A DNA stretch of 64,000 nt, taken from Porites lobata (taxonomy: Eukaryota; Cnidaria; Anthozoa; Scleractinia; Poritidae). A program made the position numbers and the translations under genes. Below the pieces are notes generated by a model. It searched no databases. It was not told the origin of the DNA and was given only the letters and a program-made list of their open reading frames with translations. Positions 21,732 to 35,103 of this stretch are shown here, piece by piece. Numbering within the stretch: the first letter of the stretch is position 1; each line of letters begins with the position of its first letter. Location: positions 2,766,501 through 2,830,500 of the forward strand of contig CALNXK010000045.1 in assembly GCA_942486035.1 (NCBI GenBank). Direction: 5' to 3'.

Positions 21732-24700
21732 CTGGTTGGACGCGAAACAACTCCGCCCCCCGTTTCACCTGAGTTGACACGGCCATTCAAATTCGCGCCA
21801 CTTGGCAGGCGTGTGAATGCCCAGGCGAAGAAATAGAATAAGAGCTGTAACTACTTTTCTTTTCTGTTTGCGTAGGTAGCACATCATTTACAAACACTGT
21901 CCATTTTTTTATATCAAACGTCTTTCTTCACACTATCCTCTTTGTTAATTTATTGGTGTTTTGAATTGCGCTCTGCGTACTCTCTATAGTCGGTTCATTC
22001 CAGCGTGGGATAAAAAACGGTGTTTATTTCTATCTCCCTACCCCCCTCGTGCATCCGTTTGCACCGCCGATCACCACAGGGTGCTAGATCTCTCTGCAGG
22101 CCTTCCTAATAATTGCGCAGTTAGGGCTTTTAAGTTTAGAGATTGTGCAATTCGGGCCGCCAATCTCGGTTGGCACCTTGACGTCTAAAAGAGCCCTAAC
22201 CAACACTACCCAGCCATTTCCGATAGCACTTAGCTCAAAGCGACACAGCCTTGATCGTAAATCAGTGAAATGGCAGATGCTTTGAAAGTCATAGCCCCTT
22301 GGTCCCTCTATGACGCGATAAGGACTGTCTGTTCCGTCGAAACTCTACTCAAAATAGCCCATTGACGCGCGTCCTTTTTTCATGAGAATAACTTTGCGGC
22401 TATGATAACTTTTTTAGTTGTCTCGATCCAATTGCTTTTCTTTGTGCCCGCTGAATGCAAAATATTGGATTGTCTAAAACGCAGTGGATAGAACGGAATG
22501 TTTGAAATTGAGAGAGAGTTAATCTTGGTAATAAGTCGCTAGTTTGCTCGCGTATCGTAAATGTTTTAGGGCTTTACTAGAGAGATTAGCGACGGATCGT
22601 TTGCCCCCCTAGAAGAGCTGTACTTAGCTTTTAGTTAGTTACTGAAAGCTTGCTAAATACCGGATATTGTTCAACAAGGTTTAATTCTCTCCAACGATGA
22701 ATTGTCCAAATAGACAGCATTTTTAGCAGGAAACCATTGAGAACGCCCCCAATTACACAAAAAGAGCAGTATGATACATGTTAAGCCCACGTTCTAACAA
22801 ACAAACCGGAGGTTCGCTTTAACTTTTTGTAACATATCTCCCTCTTTGCTGCTCAAACCAGCTCCTTATTTAACAGACCATCTTACGCGTTTAGGTTTAG
22901 GAAAGCATAAATTAAGTCCGCTTTTAGACTTGTCGTCGCCGAACATTTCGAGTGTTTCTTTACCATTATGGACTTTGTTATTGCTTGATATTTACCCTCT
23001 CCTATGTGTTTTTCCCGCTTGTTCACTCCTTCTAAACGACATTTATCGATAAATCTGACTTCTGTACATGTTTGGACACCATGTTAAAAATTAAGGAAAA
23101 ATAACAAATAATGATTTGAGCTTTTGAACCCCTTATATTGCTCTGGAAAGCAGCCTCGCTAAACTTTCTCATGATTAATAAAGTTTATGCTATCGTTACC
23201 CCATGTACGTAAATCTTTCATTGTCAGAAGCTTTTCAAATGTAAAGTTTTTTGTCTTCTTTCAGTTTTTTTTATGCCTGAAGTTCATAAAGTCATTAAGA
23301 AGTTTTAGATTGCAATCCGGGAACCAGTTTCCGGTATACAGTTGGGTTTGTTTCTAAACAAAAAAATCTTATCTTGTATTTTCGGATAATCGCTCCATCC
23401 CGCAGTGATTGGAGCACAGTTATTTCCTGAATATCAGATGCGAGATAGCTTGACCCTTAAAAGGAGAAGAAAATTTAAGCTATGGTTAACAATGAACGCA
23501 TCTTTTGAGTGATAGCAATTAAAATTCAATTATGTACATAATCAGTTAAGGAATCATAGTTCAGTGATTTTAAAGACGACATGGTCGTAAACTTTTAGGG
23601 CCTACTGGCTGGAAGTTTGCTCTTTTATATTATTTGTTTTGTTCTTGCTGAGTTCCTCGAGTGGGCAGCGAATACAAAGAGTTTCTGACTTTGATCTAAA
23701 AATTGAACCTTTGAAAGACCTCGAGGTAAAAAACTGTTTTCAAATTTTTTGCAACGCCCGTGGTTAACACCAAACTTAGTTCGGTTTATTGCATTTAGCC
23801 AGCTTTTCTCTTCACAGTATTTTTGTTTTTTACACTATGAAGGAACTGCGAAAGAAGTCACTCTGTAAGCCGCCCTATAAATAACCTAATTTCTCTTCAA
23901 CAATATCATATCAACTACGAACTGATATTATTCGTTTCGGGTGTTTACCTAGTCAGATGGGCAATAGTTTGACGCGCCAAATTTTTTGACCAATCGAAAA
24001 CAGCTTGCTCAGCCAGATTTGACCGGCAAAGTTTTGATCAAATATCGATCAGGGCGGCATGTTTTTTTTCCGGTGATGTCAAGGAAAACCTCAGTAAAAT
24101 AAATGCTTGCAAATTCTTTTGCCAGTTGTCTGTGTACTGAAAAAAAAAAAACGTGAAATTACTTAATTAATACTAGTGTTCATAACAACGGTTTTTGAGT
24201 AGAGTTAAATGTCCTTTTTATCACTAAAATGACTGTTATAAGGTTTCTTTTACAGAGGGCTTTTGTGTTTCATATACATGTTTATATCTAGGTGACAACT
24301 CAAAGAAACCGGCGTCCCCACATTTAACGATTTCAGTGGAGGAGCACAATATACAGACGTCGTAGAAGATGGGCTTTCCGGCGAAATGAGCAGGTTACTT
24401 TTTTTATCAAACTTCTTGTTTTAATACTTTAATATCTTGATGAGTATACTGCCTCTTTCATAACGGAAATGACTTAAGGTCTCGAGGAAAAGAATCAATT
24501 AACTAAAACGTAGCAGTTTTTATCCTAGTTTGGCTCCAACCGGGTTTCTTACTGTAGAGCTCGTTACGAAAGTCAGTAAATCACCCGTGAAATGTTCTTG
24601 CGAATTAGCCGGTGTCAAACTTGCTCTTCGTCTTGTCTCTAGAGGTTGAATTTCGCGAAAAACCAGATCGCAAAAAATACCCTTTTCATGTACCTTACTA

Positions 24701-27399
24701 TAATCTTCCGGGCCTGTTTTATAAAGTTCAGTGTTAAAAACTGGCTTAGTTTTCCTAAAGTGAATTTCTCTTTCTACTTATTACAATGTTTGTATTTTAT
24801 TTTGCCGCCAAAGGACAGCGATCTGTTATTCACGGTATCCTGTCGGCTCGATCTTTACTACAAGTGAGTCCGTATTGAAAGTTCGGTGCAGGAAAGCGTG
24901 TTCCGGTGTTTGCGGTTTTGTGAGTTATTCATCCAAAAAAGAAGTTCATCGTTCATCTTTTGTGACGGTTCCAAGGACTGTTATTTGCTCGAATTTTTTT
25001 TCTAAGTAAACTCAGTCATTGTAAATGGCTTTTCAACCACTGATAACAAAATGCGAAATACGGGTTCGACGAATCCATGCAAACCGGTTGAATTTTAACG
25101 AACTGAGTAAAAGTAAACTAGGCAACAGCTTCGAAGTAAAGAATTGCCCACTGACGCCTCTTTCATTGCAAGATATGACCGCGAAACAAGCATTTATTTG
25201 CTCGTCACTTTCTACCAAGCTCATCTAATAACTGTCAATTTCTATTGAATGTTGTACTGTTCGAGTATTCTCTGAAATGCCCCTTGATTTTTCCTTAGGT
25301 ACGGAGCAGTTTTAAGGAAAGACTCGGAGTCTTCTTATACCATCCTATTTGTTGTCATAGAAGTCGCGCAATAATCCGAACATGCGGCAGTAGCTAGCAC
25401 TATGATTTTATCAAAAAACCACCAAGTATAGAATGATCAGTGAAGAGTACTAAAGAACTGCTCTCTAGCTTATACCTCTCGATACCTCGCTTTAATGATC
25501 ACAGCCACTAAGAAAAATACTTGGATTGTTAGTTCCTGGTCAAAAAAGAACGATTGAAGGTGAAGAATTCTGCTCACGGTTTGTCAAGGGTCTTTGTAGA
25601 AAAATACCCACACGGCTTATCAAAGATAAGTAAGGAATTATTCCTTAGAGAACTCTCGAAAGACGCTCGGACCGAGCGAAGATATTGAAACAACATCGCT
25701 GGGTTTTTAGGATTTGGTAGATTTTTGTGGTCTCACCGCAAATGCAGTTTTTGACGATTCGCGTTAATCAGTGTGAAGTAGCGTCGTTCACGGGTATCAT
25801 AACAAGAGGAGCTCGTTAAATTTATCAGGGTGGTTTTTGATTTCAAAATATTGCGAGTTTAAAGGACTCTTTTCTCAGGCGCACAAACACAGAAATATTA
25901 GTTTGTAACAACAAGAGTATCTTTTGTTTTAATGTAACAAAACCATAAATGTTTTCACTTTCTTTTAAAACACTCATTGGCAAGTCAATTTTCCTTTCCC
26001 CGTTAAATCGTAATGATTATAAATATAGTATTTGGGGCGGTAGAGTTTCCTTTGTTGTACAAAATAGGAAACCGCCTACTTTGCTCGGAAAGCGAGCGGC
26101 TATTCACAACGGAAACTGGTAGAACTTTCGTCTTAAAAATATTGTTGATACGTTGGCCCTCTTAGAAACATATACGAATTTGGAATTTTGTTTATTTCGT
26201 TTCCTTTTTAGTTACTGGCGAGATCTTCCCAGGGTGAATTTCTATTTTTGTCCAAATATTTGATTCCGGTTAGTTTGGATAGCTCTCAGCGATTTGTAGA
26301 TAACATTTTTTTTTTTTTGCTGAAGATAAGGATTCTTTTTGGCGCTATAGTAACAAACTTCCCTACGTAGTGCTGATTGCTTTTGAGCAGTGCCACTGAT
26401 TATACAAATATACAAACATGAAACATGAAGTTATCATTCCTCGTTAATGGCGACTCAAAATAAATTTCTTATATTAATGCGGTTACTGAATATCATGATC
26501 GTGCACCTGATAAAAGTGTACTTATAATAATGTAGGTTCGTTAGTAGATTAGATTTTGGAGAGGTATATTACAGTGTAATGACTCTTATGTACCATGACG
26601 TGTCATTCTTTAAGAGTCTTTCAGTTAAGTATTTATACAAATATAATTATTTTTTATTTTTATCCAGAATTAGACATGACCAGTTTTCTCGCTTGGATGA
26701 GTCGGTAGTGTAAAACTTAGTTTGCTGAAACATTATTTGGGGTGAGACCTTCAGTTGCAAATATACTGAGACCATTTGGATCGCTGTCGGTGAGAAATGG
26801 AAAAGTTTGGATTCGTCGAAATTAAAAAGAAATAGTTTATCTGAGTGGTTAAAGTGGCGATATTGTTTTTCAGTGCATATAGTTACAAATGACCCTTTTT
26901 ATCCTGACTGAGGCTTTTCAAGGCGCCAGTACATTGAGACAACAGATTATGTATACTGAACAAGAAAGGCTACCATCATGGAATCATAACAACTGGGCGC
27001 CTCTTATTAAGTGAGAAGAGAGAGGGGGAATGGGGCGAGAGGTGGAAAACAGCGTGGCTACTTTAATTTCTTGTTATTGTTTGTTAGATCAAGAGGGGAG
27101 GGGTAAGGCGGAGAAAGGGGAAATTGACTGTTAAGTGCAAGCCTAAAACCACAAAATATGCGATATCTATGTCGATGAAAATCTATTTGCGCCATTTATT
27201 GAACGTATTTTCTCGAAAGAACTGTCAAAATGCTTACTCAAAATCTCATACTCTCTGTGCTGGATACAGACAAACGTATCTTAAAGGGGGATACAAAAAA
27301 TAGTGATTACACTGAACCCTGAGGCTGTCTTCCAAACAGTTAAATCTCTAAGAATCTTGAATGTGCACCACTAAACCCCCGGCTGGGAGATGCGAACAA

Positions 27400-27560
27400 A
27401 GTTTTATACGGGAGGCTCCGCCTCGACTTCCATCTCCTTACCCTGTTACATACCATTTTTGATAGAAAAAAATACCCCTACCTTCGTACACCTACTCTTG
27501 ACAAATGGTAGCCCTTTCACATACCCACTTTAGAACTTTGCATCTCTTAAAACTGCTGTA
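27400..27560 (+). repeat. Interspersed repeat related to 33080-33480
   Basis: Words such as ACGGGAGGCTCCGCC, CATACCATTTTTGATAGAAA and TGACAAATGGTA match, with changes and in opposite orientation, the element at 33080-33480. No coding frame is seen. Confidence 0.6.
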
Positions 27561-28322
27561 AATGCTATAAAATATGGGGGAAAAAATCACAAAACCAGGC
27601 CGAAATGGCAGATTTTGCAGCCCTTGCATTTACTTCAACTACTGACATCCAGTGTCGTGAATTTTTAATAAGATCTTGTGCTTGGGACCTTGAAAAGTAT
27701 TGTGCTATTTTTAACTGATAAGGTTGCATTGATATTTCCGATTGCATTTTCTCCCACAGAACATCGCTTTGGTAAAATATCAATATTGCTCTCGATTATA
27801 ATTTTTACCGATATTTTTTGAGATTTTGAAGTAGGTTTTCCTATTTCTTAGCCAGTTACATAACAAACATTTAAGTTGAGCTCCTTGTCAAGCGTGTAAA
27901 TAATTAATTACAGAAATTCAACGATGTTCTATGTCATGACTGAAATAGTTCAAAAAAGCTAACAAACTAGAGCTGATTTTTAGTGAGTTTAACATTTTCA
28001 TTATAATGATTTACATCTCCGCTACGTGACTTCTCGCTGCAGCGAATTTTCTTTCCGCGATGCATTAACAGTTATATTGTTTCTGTGTACTTTTCTTTAA
28101 AAGAGTTATTTGAGAGGAATTCAATTAACGACTAATGGGGTTCAATTAGGAAGCACTTTATGAATGTACTTGCGTATTTCCGTTCGATATTCACGCCAGT
28201 AATTGGAAAACTCGGAAGTTCGAAATTATGGATCACCTTTTAATGGAGTACAGAACCCATCGAATCAATTTTATTTTGTTTAAAATATTGTGCCCTCATT
28301 AAGCGACAAATGGAAGGTTGAC

Positions 28323-28864
28323 TACCTTATTATAGGAAATTAACGCGAATTTAATGGAAAACGACTTTCGAATAAAGAAAATTAACGCGAAAGAGGAGGT
28401 AGATTTTCATAAGAAAGGAAATTAACGCGATTAAGACACAGTTGGTGGTGACGACTGGAACAAATTTATTTCAACACTGGATGCAAAAAAATTCAAAACT
28501 GAACAAAACTGAGCCATGCCGGCTCGACACAACAGTACGCAAAATTCTAAACGTAGGGGTTACTCGACGGAATCTGGCCATTTCTAGCTTTTTTCACGCA
28601 GTCCATGATACCGGCCGATCTCCACCCCGATAAAATAATGCCCTTTCCTTTATCTGTTAAAAGCCATTCGTAGACTTCTTTCATTAGCTTGACAGGTTCC
28701 AAAATTGGGGTTAAAATACTGGAAATTAGGAGCGCGAAAATTAACGCTGCACTTAATTAACGTCGTGGAAATTAACGCTCAACAAAATTAACCCGACTTA
28801 AATTAACGCGAATTTTAACGATTCGCATTAATTTCATGGAGCGTTAATTTCCTTTAATAAGGTA
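28323..28864. mobile_element. Non-autonomous DNA element, 542 bp, with terminal inverted repeats
   Basis: The left end TACCTTATTATAGGAAATTA and the right end TAATTTCCTTTAATAAGGTA are near-perfect inverted repeats. GAAATTAACGCGA and relatives recur in both orientations inside. A 63-codon open frame at 28442-28633 has no recognisable domain. It fits a MITE or a deleted DNA transposon; the superfamily is unknown. Confidence 0.75.
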
Positions 28865-29131
28865 ATTTGCTGTGATCGTCTTTTTTTTTTCGCACCAGCA
28901 AAGGATGAGGTACTGTTCCAATTTTGTCAGTTCTGTCTTTATGATAGGAATGCAGTTTCAATACTCCAAATCCTCTTCTGGACGAATGAAAAAGTCAGAT
29001 ATTTAAAAATGTGAAAAGGGAAAGTAAACATTTAAAAAATAAAATGAAAAAAAGGCGTATACGTAATGAACACTCGAGGAAGTGTGAAATAGAAAAGATA
29101 TCTACTCGTATGTCCCCCTTCTCTTGCTTGT

Positions 29132-29219
29132 CCTGATTCTCAGACGTTCGAGGTCGTTCGCGGCCCCTTCGGGTAGAAGCAAAGGGAACGCGAACTACCT
29201 AAGACGTCTGAGAATCAGG
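29132..29219. repeat. Foldback element, 88 bp
   Basis: CCTGATTCTCAGACGT at the left pairs with ACGTCTGAGAATCAGG at the right. Inner segments (CGTTCGCG against CGCGAAC) also pair around a central loop near GGCCCCTTCGGG. Confidence 0.8.
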
Positions 29220-29740
29220 CTATCCCTTGCTCATACCAAGGAGCAATCTGTAGTCAGTCATTTCTCCATAAACCTGACCACGCCGTGACCACGTCCAATT
29301 TTAACCGCTCGCGGCGGGAGAGGCAACCTGTCTATATTCATTTGATTTGCTAGACTGAAAGTAAAATCTTAGTCAATAGACTGCTCTGAAATATTGTTGA
29401 GAGCTTGCGGCCGTTTATGGAGTTCTGCCACAAGAAATGTTCATTTATAGATCAGACTGACAGCTTCTCATTTTAGGCCAAATATTGACACGTACTTGTC
29501 TATATTTGATCATATCATGAAGTTCACTCCAAACCGCTACATTTGAGTGTTTTGTAAGCTAACGTAGCAACATTCACCGCAACAGTGATAACAATAAGCA
29601 GAGAAATTTAGTGACGTGTAGCTTTGCACGTGTGTAGGTTATGCCGAACACTTCAAAGATTCGAATAGCCTTTTAACTAACAAACACAAAAAAATAACTA
29701 ACTTAGTCATACTTGTTAACTCCAAATTTAGAAATAACTT

Positions 29741-29949
29741 AAGTCCCATTCGCACCAAAGCTTAAACATGTTTAAAAGGTATAGTTTAGTTAGACACGGT
29801 TTAGATTTTTTTCCTCCATAAAAGCTGCTACATGTTGAATTTCATTTGAATCTTCTATAAAAACCTGTGTTTCAGTTTTCCGTTCCTGTTTTTCACTTTT
29901 AAAAATCTGGTCTAATTAAACATGTTTAGTTGGTGTGAATGGGGCATTT
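29741..29949. repeat. MITE-like element, about 209 bp
   Basis: The ends AAGTCCCATTCGCACCAAAG and TTGGTGTGAATGGGGCATTT are inverted repeats with a few mismatches. Inside, TTAAACATGTTTAA on the left is matched by TTAAACATGTTTAG on the right. Confidence 0.7.
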
Positions 29950-30047
29950 AAATTTGTAGCAAAAGAATCCGTCCTTTCAAATTTGGTGAAGACAATGATC
30001 CGCCATTTTGTACATTTTTCTTCTTCCGGTCCAAGGATTACAGCTCC

Positions 30048-30122
30048 CATATTGTGACGTCATTATGCACTCAAATTGTGACGTTATAAAGATTAGTGTA
30101 GAGTGACGTCATAATATGGCGG
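30048..30122. repeat. Short foldback with cAMP-response-like TGACGTCA sites
   Basis: CCATATTGTGACGTCATTAT at the left and GTGACGTCATAATATGG at the right are inverted, with a further GTGACGTTA between. A CCGCCATTTTG word lies just upstream at about 30001 and an ATGGCGG at the right edge. A repeat origin seems likelier than a promoter. Confidence 0.5.
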
Positions 30123-30275
30123 TATTAAAAGGATTTTTCTCTGTTTTCGCCAATTTGAAAAAGCAATTAATCACTGTTTTGCTAGCACAAATCTTACTTT
30201 CTAATATTTTGAGAACATTTGCATCTTTGTTCACTCGTGCGGCCTCCAGTGATCACGCGATTGCATGTGTAACTG

Positions 30276-30437
30276 GCGTTTTTCACACTAGAGACGGGTA
30301 TAATTCTTCTTCAAAATTCCTCAATTGACACATAAACAGACGGATTATTCGTACAAAATTAAAACCGTTCGTTTTTCACCTTATCTAACGGATAACCCCT
30401 GAGACGGATATTAAATCCGTCTCTAGTGTGAAAACGG
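30276..30437. mobile_element. MITE-like element, about 162 bp
   Basis: GCGTTTTTCACACTAGAGAC at the left is the inverse of GTCTCTAGTGTGAAAACGGC at the right, with AGACGG/CCGTCT inside. No coding capacity. Confidence 0.8.
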
Positions 30438-31236
30438 CCCTTGTTGGAATCACGCACGGGTATGGTGGTCTGCTGGGAACTTAGACGACAGCTAGCCGTT
30501 CTGTGCAAAATTCTGGGTTCTAATCATTGCTTCCTCATATAAGCGAACCTAAGGTGTCTTTCTTGATTGGCTGGTACAAAAAATTCGTATTCTTATTCAG
30601 TTGTAAAATTGTAAAACAAACGGTATCGGCAAACGTTCTGCTTAAGAGGTTTCATGATGTTTGGTTATAAATGGTAATACCACATGATTTCTTTTATAGA
30701 ACCAAACGTTTGCTTGATTTACGCAGCTGTGACAACATGTAGCCTACAGATTATAACCCCCTTAAGATTGCAAAATTTCCTCAAAGTTACCGTGTTTTCA
30801 GATAAATATGAGGCTCATAGATGTCATAAATGTTCTTATTATTTTCTAGTGATATACCCAATTAAATTTTCGAAACACTCGCTTTCTTTCTCTTGAACAA
30901 CGGTTTCATAATGATCATTAATGCGAACGCTTTTTTCAAGCACTTCAGCGAGTTTCTTTGCCACATCAGCCCGCTAAACAGTTGAACTAATAATTGCGTC
31001 TGGCACCTGCCTCGTTCCCAGGCGTCTCAAGTGCTTGGTAGACGAGGGGACTGAGAGCGAACAAGATGTATCGCGCAATGGACCATGGGAACGTTTAGCG
31101 CTGGCGCAAAAGACGCTGGAAGGTGGGCGAGAAAAATGAAACGGTGCATTTTTCTCCTTGCCTTTCCTTGCGCGAAACCAAAATCGCTCCTTACGCTCTC
31201 GATTACAAATCAACTCAGAGAACGATCAACTTGACA

Positions 31237-31801
31237 GTCAGCGGCGAGATGACCAAAATGGAGGTTGAGTTTTAAGCACCCCGACATTTTGAACTTCTCA
31301 CCAAGTTAAGTTCAATTAACAGAAGTTGCTATAACAGTACTGCATAAAATTTCAACTCAGCTATTAATTATTACACATAGTGTGTTACAATTTTCCTTTC
31401 TTTTATGTATTACTAGGGGTGAACGTTACTTTTGCTTTATTCTCGACAACCCGTCTTGACTAGCTATGCCATCCGCGGGTTGTCAATGTCTGTAATAGGG
31501 AACTTAAGCACCAGACGTTCTTGGTACCACGGACGTCAGACGTCAGCGGCTGACCAAAATGGAGGTACCACGGAACTTCGTTCAATTAACCTATAACAGC
31601 ACTGCATAAAAATTCAACTCAGCTATTAATTATTACACATAGTGTGTTACAATTTTCCTTTCTTTTATGTATTACTAGGGGTGAACGTTACTTTTGTTTT
31701 ATTCTCGACAACCCATCTTGACTAGCTATGCCATCCGCGGGTTGTCAATGTCTGTAATAGGGAACTTAAGCACCAGACGTTCTTGGTACCACGGACGTCA
31801 A
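31237..31801 (+). repeat. Recent tandem duplication of an element end
   Basis: Two adjacent units, about 31237-31539 and 31541-31801. Over the last 200 bases or so (offset 262) they differ at only a handful of positions. Both hold CTATTAATTATTACACATAG and end GGGAACTTAAGCACCAGACG. The near identity implies a recent event. Confidence 0.88.
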
Positions 31802-32184
31802 CCGGAAGTATTTTTGCAGCATGACAGCCACTGCGCATGTCAAGACGTTCTTAGGCTGCAGTCACGGACTTCAAAACGCGAGTTTTCAGGTTGAAACCAG
31901 AGGTTCAGAAACGTGAGTATGAACACAGTTAAAACTGTTAACATTTGATGTCCAATATAACAGTTTTCAATCTTTGTATGTTCTTTTGTTATGTTAGAAC
32001 TTTAAAAGCGTAGTAAAATTGTTGAAAGAAATTTGCAACTGAATTATTCTGTCGGCACTCGTGATGGTTTCACGTTGGTTTGCTTAGTGATTTGCATTTG
32101 GCGCGTAAACCGGGTCCCCGATCCAGTTCTGCGCGGCAAGCCATGCCGTTCGTGAATCAAGAACGTCTGGTGCTTAAGTTCCCC
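31759..32184. mobile_element. DNA element with 25-bp terminal inverted repeats
   Basis: GGAACTTAAGCACCAGACGT near 31761 is repeated as its exact inverse ACGTCTGGTGCTTAAGTTCC near 32182, extending to CAAGAACGTCTGG. This bounds an element of about 425 bp. A second copy of the left end lies at about 31499, produced by the tandem duplication. No transposase frame is seen, so it is non-autonomous. Confidence 0.7.
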
Positions 32185-33079
32185 GATATTGCTTTAAACG
32201 GCCCGGAATAAAGTGCTGTTGTACTTTATTATTAGGCGGAGATCTTTCCCATGGGAATGGGCACCAACGGAATTCAAGCAATTCATGAAAGTTAGCATTA
32301 TGGGTGGGCACCGCCAGAAGTTGAAAGCGTTATATTTAAAAATTTTCTGTGGCAGGTGTACCTCAAAACCACCCCAGAAAGCAAGCAGCATCAAGTTATC
32401 CAGTGGAAATTGAATTTACCCCCACCCCCCTACAAACATATACACACACAACAAAAATGCTCAGCTGCCTCTGGTTGGGCAGTTCTCACGAAATCATTAA
32501 ACTTTATTGCCCCTAAAAGAGTTTATTTTAGTTACACAACACAACGTTTGTTCAAACGTTTTGTCATAACTCCACAGTTCAGCTTAAAGATAAGATGTTG
32601 GTCCCTAAACGTTAATTCTTGTAGCAACGCTGACGACACGACACGAATAAGCCAGCCACGCTAAAGCCACGAAAACTAAATCTATTAGTCTCGACTTAGG
32701 ATACTGTCCAGTACTGGGTGACCAGTTTAAGTGCGTGCATGCAAAGCCCAAATACAGAAATAAAAACTTGCAACTGAAACCACGGAACGTATTTCCGTTT
32801 CCACTCAAGACGACTCTCGTTCGCAGTCATGTCAAGCCATGTGTATTGTTGGAAAAGAACGCGCGCAGTCTTTCTGTAGGTAGAGATGCAGAGCTCGCTG
32901 CTCGGGAGGGATCTCGTCATCACGACATTTTTCTTACACTTTTTTTAAGTTCAGCGGGAATTCCACTCGCGTAGATTCTCCATAATGCCAATAATTTCTG
33001 GTACGCAGTTATCCAATATTACTGTGAGATGATCTCTTAATTTGGGTATATCGATAATTATGTGGGTGTTAGGATCCCG

Positions 33080-33480
33080 GGGGTCACTCCCTATAATGGC
33101 CTAAATGGGAGGGCTCCGCCTGAAAAGGATACCTTTTTCAGGCTTTAGGTATATGAAAGGGTAAGGATTTCACTTGTATATGAAAGGGTAGGGAAATCTG
33201 TCATTTTGGTCGGTAATAAGGCCCAAAAAGGCTAACAGATGCATTTTATGGCTGTGAAAAAGTCAACAAAACGTTCTGGTTTCGTTTAAAGACGGTGCAT
33301 TTACAGCAGTTAAAACGGATGCATGGTTCTAACTAAATTAGGTATGCGAAAGAGGTACCATTTGCCATTTGCCAATAGAAGGTATACAAAAGGGATACCT
33401 TTTCTGTAAAAAATGGTATATAAAAGGGTAAAGGGTTTTAAAATGTAAGGGGTGGACCTCGGCGCGGAGCCTTCCCGTAC
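33080..33480 (-). repeat. Interspersed repeat with 'tatgaaagggta' words
   Basis: Contains repeated TATATGAAAGGGTA words, a GGAGGGCTCCGCC segment and an opposite-orientation match to 27400-27560. A further fragment with GGGAAATCTGTCCTTTTGGT lies at 35510-35668. It belongs to a dispersed family of unknown class. Confidence 0.65.
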
Positions 33481-35103
33481 AAGACATTTTTGAGCGCCCA
33501 CCCAGAGTTAGGAATGCCAAAAAATGAAGTCACTCGACTTGTTTGAAAAATCGCTCTACTTCAATATCGACCATACGCATTTAAGACCAGACGATATTGC
33601 AAAGGAATCTCTTGCACTCCATTTCATTACTTTCCATGCCAACTGCTGACGTCATCAGCATCGTTTATATTCCCGCTTGATAGGTTCAAGAGGGTCTATT
33701 GAAAAGGGGAGTACCTCGATAACACTAAGCGGTTAATTTTTTGGCTTTGTGACATGAAACAGTTAAATTTAGGCATTTTAGAATCACACTTCGTTTAGAC
33801 TTCGATCAGTCTCATATTTTACTTTGTATGCACGTGTAACCTATGCACGATTGCGACGTCGTTATTTGTAATCGCGCTGGCTATATTTGGTTTCAATATA
33901 CATGAAGGTGGAAGCGTTGGTGACCGCGCACAGTTGAAATCAAACATAGCTAGGCGTTCAGATACTGGAGCGCGCGAGAAAAGTTGACGAGGGAAAAAAA
34001 ACGAGGGGCTCCCTCTGTTTTTCCCACTCGTTTTCCCTGCGTATGTCATTTAACTCGCTCCCCATCGTCTGAACGCCACGCTCTACCATCTGAAAGCCTG
34101 GAAATAGCCAAATCTAACAGGAAAGTCTTAAGATGGAAGACAAAAACATGCACAAATGACAACGGGAAATGGAGCAACGTCTTTAATTATTAATATGTAA
34201 GTATATCGCAGACTAATGTACAGGACTACATCTGATTAGATCTAATTGTTAGACTCACTGTAGCAGTTCCTCAACACAACATTAGTTACAACCAGCAGCA
34301 TTAAGTTTGTACTCTACTAAGTAAGGGAGGGCACCCACATCTTAGAAACGCAAACTATTTCCCCCCCCCCCTCCCCCACCACTACTAGGCTTCACCTTCC
34401 TTGTGCTTTATACCTTTTTGTCTGCTACCAGTCTAAATACACATTAATTGTTTTACTCTGCATTGAGCAATAATTATTATTGATCTATCTTTTGAACGAA
34501 GTAATAAATCATGTTAAGTTTCTTGTATCTGCAAGCCTTAACTTGGCTTCTGCGTCATCCCTCAAATGATAAAAATTGGAAACATATCAACTAGGCTTGA
34601 AACCCTTCATATTTAGCCTACGTGTGGCTGCACCCTCCCCCTGACAAAGGAAAAACAGAGAGGGGGAGGGTGTGGCTACATGTATACTACTTCATATATG
34701 AATCATTCACTGACGTTGCCTAAAGGTAGGTTTGTAGACTGAATTTTTACATATCAGGCCCTGGATGTTCCAACGATGGATGGCACTATCCAAAGGATAA
34801 ATCACAATCCAACTGACAAGTATCGGGAAAACCAATTACATTTTTGTACATTAGCCACTGGAGAGAGATTTATCCAGTGGAAAGTGTTATCCACATTTGT
34901 AACAACTTAGGGACAAAACGCTCTTGAACAGAACATTTAAACAACAGTACATTCCTTAACAACAACAGCTCCATAATATATCCTCCCACTGAGAACCAGT
35001 TACACAGTCACATGACTGTCTGAACATGAACAGCTCATTAACTCAACAGTCATTCCCCTTCATTGTCTACATTATACAATGGTAAACAAGTTAATTAAAT
35101 TAA

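Larger units (their letters stand above)
21732..35103. other. Intergenic region rich in foldback repeats
   Basis: I find no supportable exon across about 13 kb. The left end is the upstream flank of the peroxidase gene. The right end (about 34200-35103) should hold the 3' untranslated region of the CXC gene. Between them are several foldback elements, listed separately, and scattered AT-rich DNA. Open frames here are short and overlap repeats or lack any domain. Confidence 0.5.

Noticed and set aside
21961..22188. A 75-codon plus-strand frame upstream of the peroxidase promoter
   Set aside because: No recognisable domain, no splice or promoter support; one of many chance frames in the spacer.
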